Made by a program: the position numbers and the translations under genes | Notes under the pieces: model-generated | The model's database searches: none | What the model saw: the letters and a program-made list of their open reading frames with translations, nothing else | What the model was told of the DNA's origin: nothing | In this document: positions 32,578-43,638 of the stretch, piece after piece | Position numbering within the stretch: the stretch's first letter is position 1 | Layout of the letters: every line of letters starts with the position of its first letter | Source: Scilla litardierei | Lineage: Eukaryota; Streptophyta; Magnoliopsida; Asparagales; Asparagaceae | Reading direction: 5' to 3' | DNA length: 64,000 nt | Assembly (NCBI GenBank): GCA_030789695.1 | Contig: CM061142.1 | Span: forward strand, 142,199,637-142,263,636

Positions 32578-35331
32578 TCACGGTGGTTGATACGGGTGAT
32601 GCCCGAAGTTTGGCATCTCTTCTTCATTGGAGCTGAAGGCCTTTGGAGTAGTCAGCAGCTGGAGAAATACTTGCTCGACTACCCTCTCCTTATTCTTGGG
32701 ATCTGGGGGCTTTTCCTTGGTGTTGGCGCTTCCCGCCATCTTCTTCAGGATCCGGACTTCGTCTTTAGTGAGGTCCGTGGGTTCTTTCCCCGTTCTCCTC
32801 ACAGGAGGAGCCTTGGGGAACCCGGGAGGGGTCGTTCTTGCTGCACTCGGTTTTCCAGCAGCTTCTTTGTACTTGGGGCCGTCTCCATCTTCTGAATCCC
32901 CCAAGTCATCGGGGGGGTTTCTTAGGAGAATCTCCCAGGAGCTATCCTCTGCAGCTTTTTCCTCTTCTACCTCGAGCAAATTACACCGGGGGTCATCTGG
33001 GGGATCGGGGTACTTCATGGATAACCCCAGATCAAATTCAACCTTTTCTCCGCTGACGTTCAAAGAGAGTTTTCCGTTCGTCACATCTATTAGAACGCCA
33101 GCAGTGGCCATGAAAGGCCGTCCCAGGATGATGGGGGTGTGTGCGTCTTCAGGCATGTCCATGACTACAAAGTCCACAGGCACATGCACCCCTCTCACAT
33201 TCACGGGGAGGTCATCAACAATTCCCACCGGATATTTGACCGATCGGTCAGCTAGTTGTAAGGTCATACCGGTGGGCTCCAAATCACCCACTCCTATCCT
33301 TCTATACATCGACAAGGGCATCAAGCTAACACTCGCTCCTAGATCGACGAGTGCACGATGAATCTTCACCGCCCCGATCGTGCAAGGAATAGAGAAGCTC
33401 CCCGGGTCCTTGAGTTTCGGCGGGTTTGCCCTCTGAATAAGAGCGCTACATTCCTCCGTCAGCACTACTTTCTCCTTTCTAGACCCTCTAGTCACCAAAT
33501 CTTTCAAGAATTTTGCATAGGAGGGGATTGTTTCGATTGCTTCTAGGAAGGGGATTTGCAGGCTTAGGTCCTTAACCATGGCGAAGAACTTGCCATATTT
33601 TTCATCAATTTTTGCCTGAGCCAACCGTTGTGGAAATGGCACAACGGGTTTATACACTTTCGGGCTCTCTTCCTCCTTCTTCTTCTCTTCTTCAGAGGCT
33701 CCCTCCGGAGTCATAGGATTTGATGACGAAGCACCGGCGTCATTTGATTTTTCGGTCGGTCTCTCAACGACCAATGGTGCCTCCGGGTTGCTAGGGGGCA
33801 CTCTAGTAGGAATTTGTGTCCCGCTTCTTAGAACAATAGCGGACACATTTGCGTGCTCGTGCACGAGTGCCGATGTTTGGGTTACTCCCCTCGGGTTCAC
33901 CTCTGGTTGTGGCGGTAATTGGTTTTGTGACCTTGCAAGGTTCGCCACTTGTAACCCCAGCTGGGTTACTTGGTCCGTGAGGGTCCGCTGACCCATTTCC
34001 AGCTTTTGGTTTATCTTCTCCTGGTTGGTAATATATTGAGTCAAGAGAGACTCAACCGGAGAGACGGCCCTCTGTTGGCCATACTGCTGCTACTGCCGGA
34101 ACGGCTGCTGAGTCTTGGGGGCGTAAGATTATTGCTGAGGTTGTTGCTGAAATGGTTGCTGCTGAAATGGTTGCTGCTGAACCTGATTCTGCTGTGACCT
34201 AGCCGGCTGATATGTTTGTTGCTGCGGCTGCTGAGACGGCGAGGGCTGAAATGGTGGTCGGTAATTGAAGTTTGGGTGGTTCCGGTTGTTTGGAGAGTAG
34301 GCCGGGTTGGAATTTGTCCTTGGCGGATACGGCGCATTTCCCGTGGGGTTGTAAAATAGTGCGCTCGCCTGATCCAGCGGTGGTGAGATATCACCACCGT
34401 CGAATTCCCCAAAGAATTCGGACTCCACCGCAGAAATTTGCTGTGTACCGGCCCCACCGGCTCCTACCATTAGTGCGGAGATCTGGGTCGAAAGCAAGTC
34501 GAACTTGCTTGAAAGTTTGTCGACGTCCTCGACTCTGTGTATACCCCCTGATCTGGGTGTGGCTCTCTCGTCACACCACCGCTCATTGTTGGATGCCATA
34601 TTTTCCAGAATATGCCCAGCATCCTCCTCGATCCTAGACATGAAGGAACCCCCAGCCGCGGCGTCCATAGAAGATTTCAGGTCATCCCTCAACCCATTGT
34701 AGAATAGATTAATAATCTACCACTTCGGAAGCTCATGGTGAGGGCATCTTCTTTGCATCTCTTTATATCTCGTCCAAGCTTCATGCAAGGACTCGTGGCT
34801 GGCCTGGGAGAAGGAGGAGATCTCACTCCTCAACTTCATGGTCTTCCCCGGAGGAAAGAACTTCGTCAGAAAAGCATTGGAGAGCTTCTCCCAGGTGTTG
34901 AAAGTGTTGGGGTCCTTCCCCCTTAGCCATTGCTTGGCTTTGTCTCGCAAAGAGAAGGGGAACAGCTTCAGACGGATAGCCTCTGTTGTGACACCATTAA
35001 TCCGGAAGGTGTCACACTTCTCCAAGAAGGAGTCTAGGTGCTCAATCGGGCTCTCCATGGGTGCACCCGCAAACTGGTCCTGTTGGATCCATGTCACTAG
35101 AGACGGCTTCAGCTCAAAGCTTTGGGCCGCAATAGCTGGAGATCGGATGGCGGAAGTCGACTCGATGGATGGCATCGAGTACTCTAGCAGAGACTTGTGA
35201 GGTGGGGTGTTATCCTCCATGGATTCGGGATCTTCTCTTCTTCGCTTCTCAGCGGCCAAACGCCTAAGGGTGGCGTTAATCTCTGGATCGAGGGGAATCA
35301 AGTCGTCAAGACTCCTTGAACTCCTGCGCAT
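32578..35331 (-). pseudogene. gag: Athila-type Gag-protease, three nonsense codons
   Basis: One reading frame of 918 codons from the ATG at 35331, broken only by TAG at 34717, TAA at 34129 and TAG at 34090. Gag: PEINATLRRLAAEKRRREDP near the start, then the retrotransposon gag core (LFPFSLRDKAKQWLRG, WEKLSNAFLTKFFPPGKT, LHEAWTRYKEMQRRCPHH), a Gln-rich linker (residues about 370-415) and a coiled-coil-like segment. Protease: LVDLGASVSLMPLSMYRRIG, with Asp-Leu-Gly-Ala in place of the usual D(S/T)G, and IILGRPFM for the flap/second motif. Stops directly after the protease domain; no RT. Its relative on the plus strand has the same content. Confidence 0.9.
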
Positions 35332-35498
35332 GAAAAACAACAAACACCCGTGAAGCGACAAGTGGGAAAGAAACAGATAAAATAAGAAATAAAAATAAGA
35401 AAAAGAAAAAAGAAAAAGGAGAATGTGAAAATTATCGCGAGGTAGGGATGTGAGCTAGACACGAGGGTTCAAGAGATCCTAGAATAACAAGCACGTTG

Positions 35499-35519
35499 CC
35501 TCCCCGGCAACAGCGCCAT
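35499..35519 (-). promoter_or_regulatory. Primer binding site, Asp tRNA
   Basis: Minus strand TGGCGCTGTTGCCGGGGA, a few bases inside the LTR. It is one base from the TGGCGCCGTTGCCGGGGA site of Athila/Tat elements, complementary to tRNA-Asp. Confidence 0.85.
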
Positions 35520-35524
35520 AAACT

Positions 35525-37083
35525 TGACCGACGCCCCGCTTGCGTTGCGGCGGTGCGGTGTCGTTTACCGCAAGTTTCACGGTTAGTGTAGGGTGCGGGA
35601 ATATCGAACTCAGGGAGGCGAGATTGTGCTTAGGTCAGGTAGGACCTAAATCACACCGAGGGGCGAGCTAGCCCGAATCGGTGAATGGTTGTCACGAAAG
35701 GAAATAAAAGGGTATGAACAACAAGAAAGAAAACCTGGGACTTTGGTTTCCAACCCGACGAGAGACTCTCGCCGATACGGCCTACGGGTATGGATAGCGA
35801 TCGGGATTAGGGTCTAATGGTGAGACGTTGCCTCTGAAAGTGGTACCGGCGTCCCATGGGCCCGATATTCCGGTCGGTGCCCAGGATGATACACCGGACT
35901 TCCCGGATTCGATCAGTGGGCACTCCCGTGTCCATTAACACTGATCGATCCCGGGAGCACTAAGCCCGCAACGATATCTCCCAATGTCTCGTCCTGCCGC
36001 TCCCGCGTGCTAGGATTCGGCGTCTACGCTAAGGGTGTGAGCTATGGCTAGGGAGTCAACCGCCAAGTTTATTCACCCTTGGCCCAACGGTCAAAGGCGG
36101 TCTTTTTCCCGCCGATGACAATGAAACACCCCGCGTAACCGTTAGATTCCTACTCCCTATCGATTTCCTAACCCTATGTATGCATCGGGAAGAGCCCCCG
36201 AAGGGGTTTCCACCAAAATCCCAGATTTGGGAACTACTCACAAAAATTCATGAAAAAGCGATCTAAATGAAATTTAACCGTTGGAATCATAATCGGACAA
36301 TTGCAATGCGGAAGTAATAGAGTAATAAAGACAATACTAAAATTTTAGAAAGATCTGAAAACTTACGAAAGAGTAACAATTACAGCCGTCACAAGGAGAT
36401 AAAACAGTAGAAAAAACAACAGCTCCCGTTTCTGGAACCATAGGGGTTCTATTTATAGACCTTCGTATCAACCGATCGGTTGACAAGTCAACCGATCGGT
36501 TGATCCGTTACAAATTAATAACAGAAAACGGCGAGCTTTCACCCGATCACATGAACCGGTCGGGTGAGTTCTTGAGTGACCGGTTGGATCGTGGAGCAGT
36601 CGGGTGAATCGATCGGTTCGACGTCCGTGTCTTCAGCTCTTCTTCTTCAGCTACAGATGAACCGATCGGGTGAGAGTCACCCGATCGGTTGGCGTTTTGC
36701 TTCGAGAAAACAGAGAACAGCCCCCGCTGAACCGGTCTGCGAACCAGTCGGGTGACTTCTTTGTGAGCTGCGGCAGAGACCGGGTGGTGCACGCGTGCAT
36801 CACCCGATCGGTTGGAGATGACCAACCGACCGGGTGAGGGGCTGAAAGATGAATTCTTCGACCTTTGACCCCCTGGATCACGCGTGACTTATCCCGTTGC
36901 TCCGGGGACTTGGGATATCATCGTTAAACGTCCCCTACGTGGTCAATCCCCTGCAATCATGGATAAACAAAGAAAAGTGAAAGAAAACGGGAAAATACAC
37001 GAAAACGAATAAGAGACGGCGGAAAAACACGGAGAAACACAAAAGAAAACGTGCGTGAATATATGAAATATAAACGCACGTCA
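35525..37083 (-). repeat. 5' LTR, Athila-type element (inner copy)
   Basis: 1559 bp, same length as the 3' LTR. Array 36470-36840. The perfect hairpin 36470-36501 (AACCGATCGGTTGA, CAAG, TCAACCGATCGGTT), extended to 17-bp arms by flanking bases, lies 11 bp from CTATAAATAG at 36449-36458 (minus strand). Confidence 0.95.
36449..36501 (-). promoter_or_regulatory. Hairpin plus TATA box, 5' LTR
   Basis: Perfect inverted repeat 36470-36501 with a 4-nt loop, 11 bp from CTATAAATAG on the minus strand. This is the promoter expected to drive the genomic transcript of the element. Confidence 0.88.
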
Positions 37084-37197
37084 GAACTCCCCAGACGATG
37101 GAGGTGAGGAGGGTACCTGCTCAGCAGGTGGATGAGAGGGCTCAGCGAGAAAGATGTTCAACGTTTCTCCTGACGACGACGGACCGGAAGGATCCAT
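37083..37197 (-). pseudogene. Env-like ORF of the Sirevirus, N-terminal part
   Basis: The ATG at 37197 opens MDPSGPSSSGETLNIFLAEP followed by a Pro/Ser-rich stretch, and the frame runs into the target duplication (37084-37088) where the Athila-type element was inserted. Beyond the insertion the frame continues at 27930 for about 35 codons to a stop, then a +/-1 shift leads to the C-terminal part at 27803. It follows RNase H and a palindromic word array at 37518-37862. Assignment to the env-like gene rests on position; the sequence itself shows no envelope feature. Confidence 0.55.
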
Positions 37198-37517
37198 GGA
37201 ATCGATCGACAGAAGCTAGGTCAAGAAGCAACGAGAAAAACACGAGAAGAGAAATCGAACCTAAAACGAGAGACAGAGACGAGGCAATCGAGGTCTGAGA
37301 GGCGTAATCGACAGACGAGACGACGGAAAAACACCGACGGAACGATTGACTGAGGGTTCGAACCGGAGGAGACAAAGGGGTTTTCAATCGGAGGAGAGAG
37401 AAAAAATGCGATCGAAATGAAATTTCTCGATGAAATAACGAAGGGGCAAATGAATCTGGGCTGTTGGATCAAAGAGTCGACAGCTCAGATCAAAAGAGCG
37501 AACCGCCACAATAGGAG

Positions 37518-37862
37518 ACAATCGACTGATGATCAATAGTCAGTCGATTGGTTGAAGTGATAAGAAATGAGCTTAGGTGGACAGACAGTCGACTGCTGGG
37601 TAATATACAGTCGCATGTCCGTGAGCCAGTCAACTGTATTATACTCATCAGTCGACTGACTGAGAATCAATAAAATTGATGATAAAACAGAGACAACTGA
37701 CGAAATTGACAGGCGCCTGATGACTAAAATGCAGTCGCCTGTTAATCAAACAGTCGACTGTAAATTTGTCTTCAGTCGCCTGGGCGAAAGATACAATCTG
37801 CTGACAGAGAATATAGAGTAGGGCAGTCGACTGTCAAAAGAAAGACAGTCGTCTGTCCTGGT
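37518..37862 (-). repeat. CAGTCGACTG palindromic word array (internal)
   Basis: About 12 words (CAATCGACTG, CAGTCGATTG, CAGTCGACTG, CAGTCGCCTG, CAGGCGCCTG, CAGTCGTCTG) in 345 bp between RNase H and the env-like start at 37197, about 320 bp upstream of that ATG. Same words as in the LTR array, spacers different. No clear TATA box follows. Confidence 0.85.
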
Positions 37863-38121
37863 CCAAAAATGCACGGTGAGGTTAAAATCCATAGGATATG
37901 CACAACTCACCCTAGGACCTATACTCTAACATAAACTAATCATAAAATCAATATCAAACGATAAATCATTTATAACACAAATCTCTTAAGATAATATGAA
38001 AACTCATGTAAACACAGAAATCTCAATAGCATGTCTTAAAACCAATACATGATATATCAAATGAAGAGAGGCAATATGATGATATGAGTTCAAAAGAAGT
38101 TATAACAAGAAGGTTGAACTC

Positions 38122-39611
38122 CTAAATTTCAGATTCACCCATAATCCCTAATTCTCCACGTAACATCACAAATGAATCTTCTTTAAGAGGTTTTGTGAAG
38201 ATGTCGCCGATTTGTTTTTGGGTTTCAATGTACTCTAAGATGCAGATGTCCTTCTTAGCTACATGATCATTGATAAAGTGGTGTCTCACATCTATGTGTT
38301 TGGTACAGAAGTGATGTAACGGTTTCTTGGAAAGACATGTGGCACTTTGGTTATCAACCATGATAGGGCAAGTATCACAATTGACACCATAGTCCATAAG
38401 AGAGTGTCCCATCCAAAGAACTTGTGCACATGCAAGACCCGCGACAATATATTCCGCTTCAGTTGTGGACAATGATACCGAGTTCTGTTTCTTGGAAAAC
38501 AAAGAAACTAAGGAATTTCCTAGGAAATGGCAAGTGCCACTAGTACTTTTCCTATCGGATTTGCATCCTGCAAATTCGGCATCACTATATGATATTAACT
38601 CATATATGCTAGATTTAGGGTATAGTAACCCATAATCTAGAGAATGATTGAGATAACGAAAGATTTGTTTAACCGCAATCAAGTGTGACTCCTTAGGTCT
38701 AGCTTGATATCTAGCACACAAGCATACGGAAAACATGATAGCGGGCCTACTAGCAGTTAAATAGAGTAAGCTACCGATCATACCTCGATATAGAAGAACG
38801 TCTACATCTTTCCGTTCTCATCCTTGTGTAGATGGGTTATCGTACTCATAGGAGTCCTTTTGCTTGAAGACGATTCCATCCCGAATCGCTTGATAAGCTC
38901 CCATGTGTACTTAGTTTGATGTAGGAAAGTCACATCCTTCCTTTGTCAAATTTGTAGTCCAAGGAAGTAGTTGAGCTCTCCCATATGGCTCATCTCGAAT
39001 TCATCCTTCATAGACTTAGAAAATTCTTGACAAAGATTAAAGTTAGTAGAACCAAATATTATATCGTCTACATAAACTTGAATCAATAGGATGTCATTTC
39101 CATAATCCTTAATGAAAAGTGTTGAATCAACTTCACCCATTTTAAAACCTAAATCCAAAAGAAAGGTCTTGAGTCGATCATACCAAGCTCTCGAAGCTTG
39201 TCTCAACCCATATAACGCTTTATTAAGTTTGAAAACATGGTTTGGAAATTTTTCATGAATGAAACCGAGAGGTTGAGAAACATACACTTCTTCATTGACA
39301 ATACCATTTTAAAATGCACTTTTAACATCCATTTGAAATAATTTGAAATTCTTATGAGATGCAAAAGATAAAAGCAATCTAATAGCTTCTAATCTAGCTA
39401 CGGGGGCAGAGGATTCTTCGAAATCGATACCTTCTTCTTGTCGGTAGCCTTGAGCTACTAACCTTGCTTTGTTTCTTGTGATTACCTCGTTCTCATCGGT
39501 CTTGTTCTTGAAGATCCACTTGGTCCCAATAACTTGATGACCACTTGGAAGAGGAACGAGCTCCCAAACTTCATTTCTCTCGAATTGCATTAGTTCTTCT
39601 TCCATTGCCAC
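38122..39611 (-). pseudogene. pol: Sirevirus reverse transcriptase and RNase H
   Basis: RT starts near 39611 ([20 protein letters not shown]), with [17 protein letters not shown] near 39460, LNKALYGLRQASRAWYDRLK near 39200 and the catalytic YVDDIIFGS near 39075. RNase H: SYSDAEFAGCKSDRKSTSG near 38580, STTEAEYIVAGLACAQVLW near 38460, VDNQSATCLSK near 38350 and KHIDVRHHFI near 38300. Ends GELGIMGESEI at 38122. Frames change near 39310, 38940 and 38790, with nonsense codons in between, so no active enzyme. Copies retrotransposon RNA to DNA and removes the RNA strand in intact relatives. Confidence 0.93.
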
Positions 39612-41265
39612 TATCCAAGAGCTATCCTCACAAGCTTCTTGGATGTTCTTTGGCTCAATGGTAGAGACAAATGCGCAATGAGAGAATTCTTCAATTCTAG
39701 ACCTCGTTCGAACACCTACACCAATATCTCCAATAATTTGGTCATGTGGATGGTTGCGAACGGTTGCGTAAGCTTTGGGTATTCCTGCATCACTTGGAAC
39801 ATCTTCAACAATCTCATTAGTAGTGTTAGTCTCAATAATAGAATCATTAATCTTGACATTACTAAGAGAATCACATATAGCATCTACACTATCATTTACA
39901 ACATAAGGAAAATCAAAATCTTCATAAAATGATACATGTAGTGACTCCTCGATCGTTCAAGATGTTTTGTAGTATATCCGGTAGGCCTTACTACGTGTGG
40001 AATATCCAACAAAAAATTCCTTCATCGGATCTTGGCACAAATTTATCTAAGTTACCAAAAGTATTCTTGATAAAACATTTTGAACCAAAAACTCGAAAAT
40101 ATTTAACTTGAGGCTTTTTGTCATAAAATAACTCAAAACAAGTTTTGTTCGTTCGGGGTCTCACTAGGATCCTATTGAGCACATAACATGCCGTGTGCAC
40201 CACTTCTGCCCAAAATTGTAGTCCAAGATGACTATCATGGAGCACAGTACGAGCACACTCAATAAGAGTCCTATTCTTTCTCTCTACAACACCATTTTAT
40301 GGTGGTCTCTGAGGAAAGGAAAAATTGTGAGTTATCCCGGTGTCATCACAAAACTTTATAAAAGACTTATTCTAAAATTCTCCTCTATGATCACTACGGA
40401 TAGTGATAATGGTGGATCCTAAGAGATTCTGAATCTTCTTTGCAAATATGGTAAACTCTTCAAAAGCTTCATTCTTATTAGTTAAGAATGAAACCCAAGT
40501 AAATCTAGAAAAGTCGTCAACGACAACTAATCCATAATGAGCATTACCTAAAGAAGCGGTTCTAGTTAGCCCAAACAAATCTAGATGAAGAAGCTATAGG
40601 GGGCTCTTAGAAGTAATGCCTTCTTTAAGCTTAAAAGATGATTTACTAAGTTTACCTCTTTGACATGAATAACAAAAGTTTTTCTTACTAAAAGTAATTT
40701 TTGGAAAACCTTTGACTAGATCATGCTTAGCTAACTTATATAAGTGTTTGAAATGAACATGACCAAAATGGCAATGCCATAATAGTTGTTCATTTGTATT
40801 AGCAACAAAGTACTGTTCTACGGTTTTAGGCAAGCCCAAATAATAAATATTTTACGCCTAATACCAGTAAATAAGACATGTGAATTAGAATCAACAATAT
40901 TACACAATCCTTCTCCAAAGTTAACCATGTAACATTTGTCACAAAGTTGACTAATGGATATGAGATTGTGACACAAACCACAAACTAGATATACATTAGT
41001 GATTAAAGGTTTGGAGGAGTTTCCAACTATACCTACTCCAATGATGGTTCCCTTTTGGTTACCTCCAAAAGTGACTGTTGCACCATCCTTGATGCTAATC
41101 ACTTCGGAGAGCAATGAGGGATCTCCTGTCATGTGTTTGGAGCAACCACTGTTGAGAATCCATCCTTTTCTTTTAGAGCTAGTTTGATCTTTATTGCTCT
41201 TTTTCTTTCTTTTGGGTACGTACATAGTATACCATAAGCTCATGGTACCCATTTTTTGTTGGGTC
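39612..41265 (-). pseudogene. pol: Sirevirus protease and integrase
   Basis: Protease: WILNSGCSKHMTGDPSLLS near 41155, where the copia D-S-G has become N-S-G, so the catalytic Asp is lost. Pre-integrase zinc region: LLWHCHFGHVHFKHL (His pair) near 40780 and FCYSCQRGK (Cys pair) near 40675. Integrase core: LHLDLFGL (first Asp) near 40590, TIRSDHRGEF (second Asp) near 40390 and NGVVERKNRTL (Glu) near 40280, then FWAEVVHTACYVLNR near 40220. Stops and shifts at several points. The 39612-39990 part is an AT-rich linker to RT. Confidence 0.9.
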
Positions 41266-41273
41266 CAAGGGAA

Positions 41274-43466
41274 TTAGCCCTTTGGAAGCCAAGTCCAAAT
41301 GGACTTTCTCTTCCCAACATAATTACTATTATTAATAACATCATGAAAATAGGAATCCACATATGCATTCATATCATTTAAGCTAGTGTTCTTAGGACCC
41401 CAGATGGTGTATGTTTTGGGAGTCCTTTTCCTAGTTGCATGCATAGTTGTTAGATTTCTATGTGGTGCATGCTTCTTAGGAACATGGTTTCTAGCATAAA
41501 AATGAGGTGGTGGATATGCATGGGACATATGAGGATTATATGTATGCTTGGCAACATGCATGTTGTATGAAACATAAGGGTCATGCATGACATGTGGAGG
41601 TTGTGCATACATGTAAGAATGATGCGTTTGAGTATATGGGTGTATAGGAGAATGTACATAAGTATTTCTCATGTGTGGATTTGTACGTATACATGGGTGT
41701 AGAGCCTAAAAAGTGTCATGAGTATCCACTTGTGAAGTAGGAGATTTCATACGTGGATGAAGGTTTGTGTACATGTAAGCATAGCTTCTCTTTTGGTTTC
41801 CACCCTTAGTAGGTTTCTTTCCAAAAAGTGGAGACGGTGAAGTGGTGACTTTCTTGGTAGGTTTACTATCTATAGTGTCTTTGACACCACTTGTGGATGC
41901 ACCGGAGGAAGGCCTCACAAAGTCTATAGTTACACCACTATAGGAGGTGCGACCATTGGATGCATTTGCATTCACAAAACCAAGACCAACACGATATGTG
42001 GCCGTAAATTAGTTTGCTAGCAAATCGTCCAATTGTCCTTTTCCCTTATTAAATCTCACAATACGGGAGGACATGAGCTCATATTTCTCCTTAAGAGAAG
42101 AAATGTTGGTATCCAAGGTGGACACCCGTGCTTTGAGCTCGTGCACTTGGGTTTTAAGAAAATCATTCTCTAAACCCAATTATGTGTGTCGTGAAACTAG
42201 ATCACTATTATCCTTATGATGTGATTGATCTAGTTGAGATTTGAGGGTATTTACCTCATTTCTCACAGTGACATTCTGAGAAGCTAAATTCGCTTTCTCA
42301 AGGATTAAAGTATCAACAATGGTGTCATTGTTGATAATGCATGGAATAGATGGATTGCTAACATTCAATTTCTTTGAACTAGTATATCTAAGCATTAAAG
42401 ATTGATACTTAGCAAATAATTCTTCATTAGCAATACACAATTCATCCATAGTTACCTCGGTATCATCCATGTCGGAATCACTTTCCTCGGAGAGTGAATC
42501 TTCTCGGGCCATGAAACACATGTGGGCACTTTCACCCTTCTCATCATTGGATTCGCTTGATGAGTCTCCACTTGAATAATCGAATGTACCTACTAGTCCT
42601 TTCTTCTTATCTTTCTTATTCTTGTCGGACTTGTGGTACTTCGGAGCCTTCCACTTCTCTTTGTTTCGTAGCATTGGGCAATACTTCTTGATATGCCCTG
42701 GCTTATTACACTTAAAGCAAAGAGATGAAGTTTTGTTAGTAGAATCAAATCTATTCTTAGAGGGAAATTTACCTTTGCGAAAGAAGCGTTGGAACTTCTT
42801 CGCCATTTGGGCCATTTCACCCAAGTCCATCTCATTTTCTGATTCTTCACTATCGGACGATGAGGAGTTGGCGTTAAATGCCAAAGCTTTCTTCTTGGCC
42901 TCCGAAGGTTTCATCATAGCTCGAATCTTTAATCGGTTCTCCCGTCTTACTTCATAAAACATGAGAGTCCCGATAAGATTCATAACTGTGTAAGTCTTCA
43001 ATTCGTTGACCTCCTCGATGGCGATAGCTCTTCTTTCCCATTTGGAGGTCATCCCCATTATGATCTTCCTTACCTTATCTTGTTGGGAATAGACTTGTCC
43101 GAGAGCTTCCAATTCCTTTGTGATATCGGTAAAACGTCTGTACATTGATGCTATGCTTTCATTTTCCTTCATATGAAACATATCGAAGTTTTGCACGGCA
43201 ACATAGAGTTTGGAAAGTTTTACATTGTTCGTTCCCTCATGGGTAACGACGAGATGGTTCCAAATTTGATATGCACTCTTACATGTACATATCTTGTTGA
43301 ACTCATATGGGTCCAACGTACAATGAAGAGCATTCATTGCCTTTGCGTTGTTGACTTCGGTGGATTTCTCGGTAGCCGTCCATTTTTCGAAATCCTCTTC
43401 GGTAGGCTCGACGTATTCCTTGTGGAGGGTTCTCCATAGGGAAGCACTCCTTAGGAATGTCTCCAT
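41274..43466 (-). pseudogene. gag: Sirevirus Gag, long form
   Basis: The main ORF 43466-42180 (428 codons) has the UBN2 Gag domain (AMNALHCTLDPYEFNKICTC, YQIWNHLVVTHEGTNNVKLS, MYRRFTDITKELEALGQ), a CCHC knuckle CFKCNKPGHIKKYC near residues 235-250, then acidic and coiled-coil segments. After a stop at 42180 the same product continues in other frames (41975-41706 and 41672-41274) with a His/Tyr/Pro-rich tail (HSYMYAQPPHVMHDPYVSYN). Such a long C-terminal extension is typical of Sirevirus Gag. The region from 43466 up to the primer site may hold a few more N-terminal codons. Confidence 0.88.
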
Positions 43467-43624
43467 CTGGCATTTTCAATAGCCAAAATTCATGCCATTG
43501 AAACGCGGAGGACGCACCGTTGATTGACCTTCGAAAACTGTGGACGCTCCATCATGATTGTGATTGTTATACGAAGACGGTGGATGAACGTTGTTGTTGT
43601 TGGATGCCATAGCTATAAACTTGT

Positions 43625-43638
43625 GCTCTGATACCAAT
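43625..43638 (-). promoter_or_regulatory. Primer binding site, initiator Met tRNA
   Basis: Minus strand TGGTATCAGAGCAC next to the 5' LTR end, standard copia primer site. Confidence 0.9.

Larger units (their letters stand above)
27931..37083 (-). mobile_element. Athila-type gypsy element with gag and protease only
   Basis: LTRs 27931-29489 and 35525-37083, both 1559 bp, with a perfect 5-bp target duplication GAACT (27926-27930 and 37084-37088). Minus-strand order: LTR, Asp-tRNA primer site, gag, protease, a short noncoding joint, an internal palindromic array with TATA box, a short second ORF, 1.6 kb of noncoding DNA, PPT, LTR. No RT, RNase H or integrase, and the second copy at 48069 lacks them at the same joint. 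That makes it a nonautonomous family of the kind called TR-GAG. By eye the LTRs differ by about 35 substitutions and no indel (about 2.2 percent). Confidence 0.93.

Noticed and set aside
32627..33361. Plus-strand ORF of 244 codons
   Set aside because: Exact antisense shadow of the Athila-type protease region read on the minus strand.
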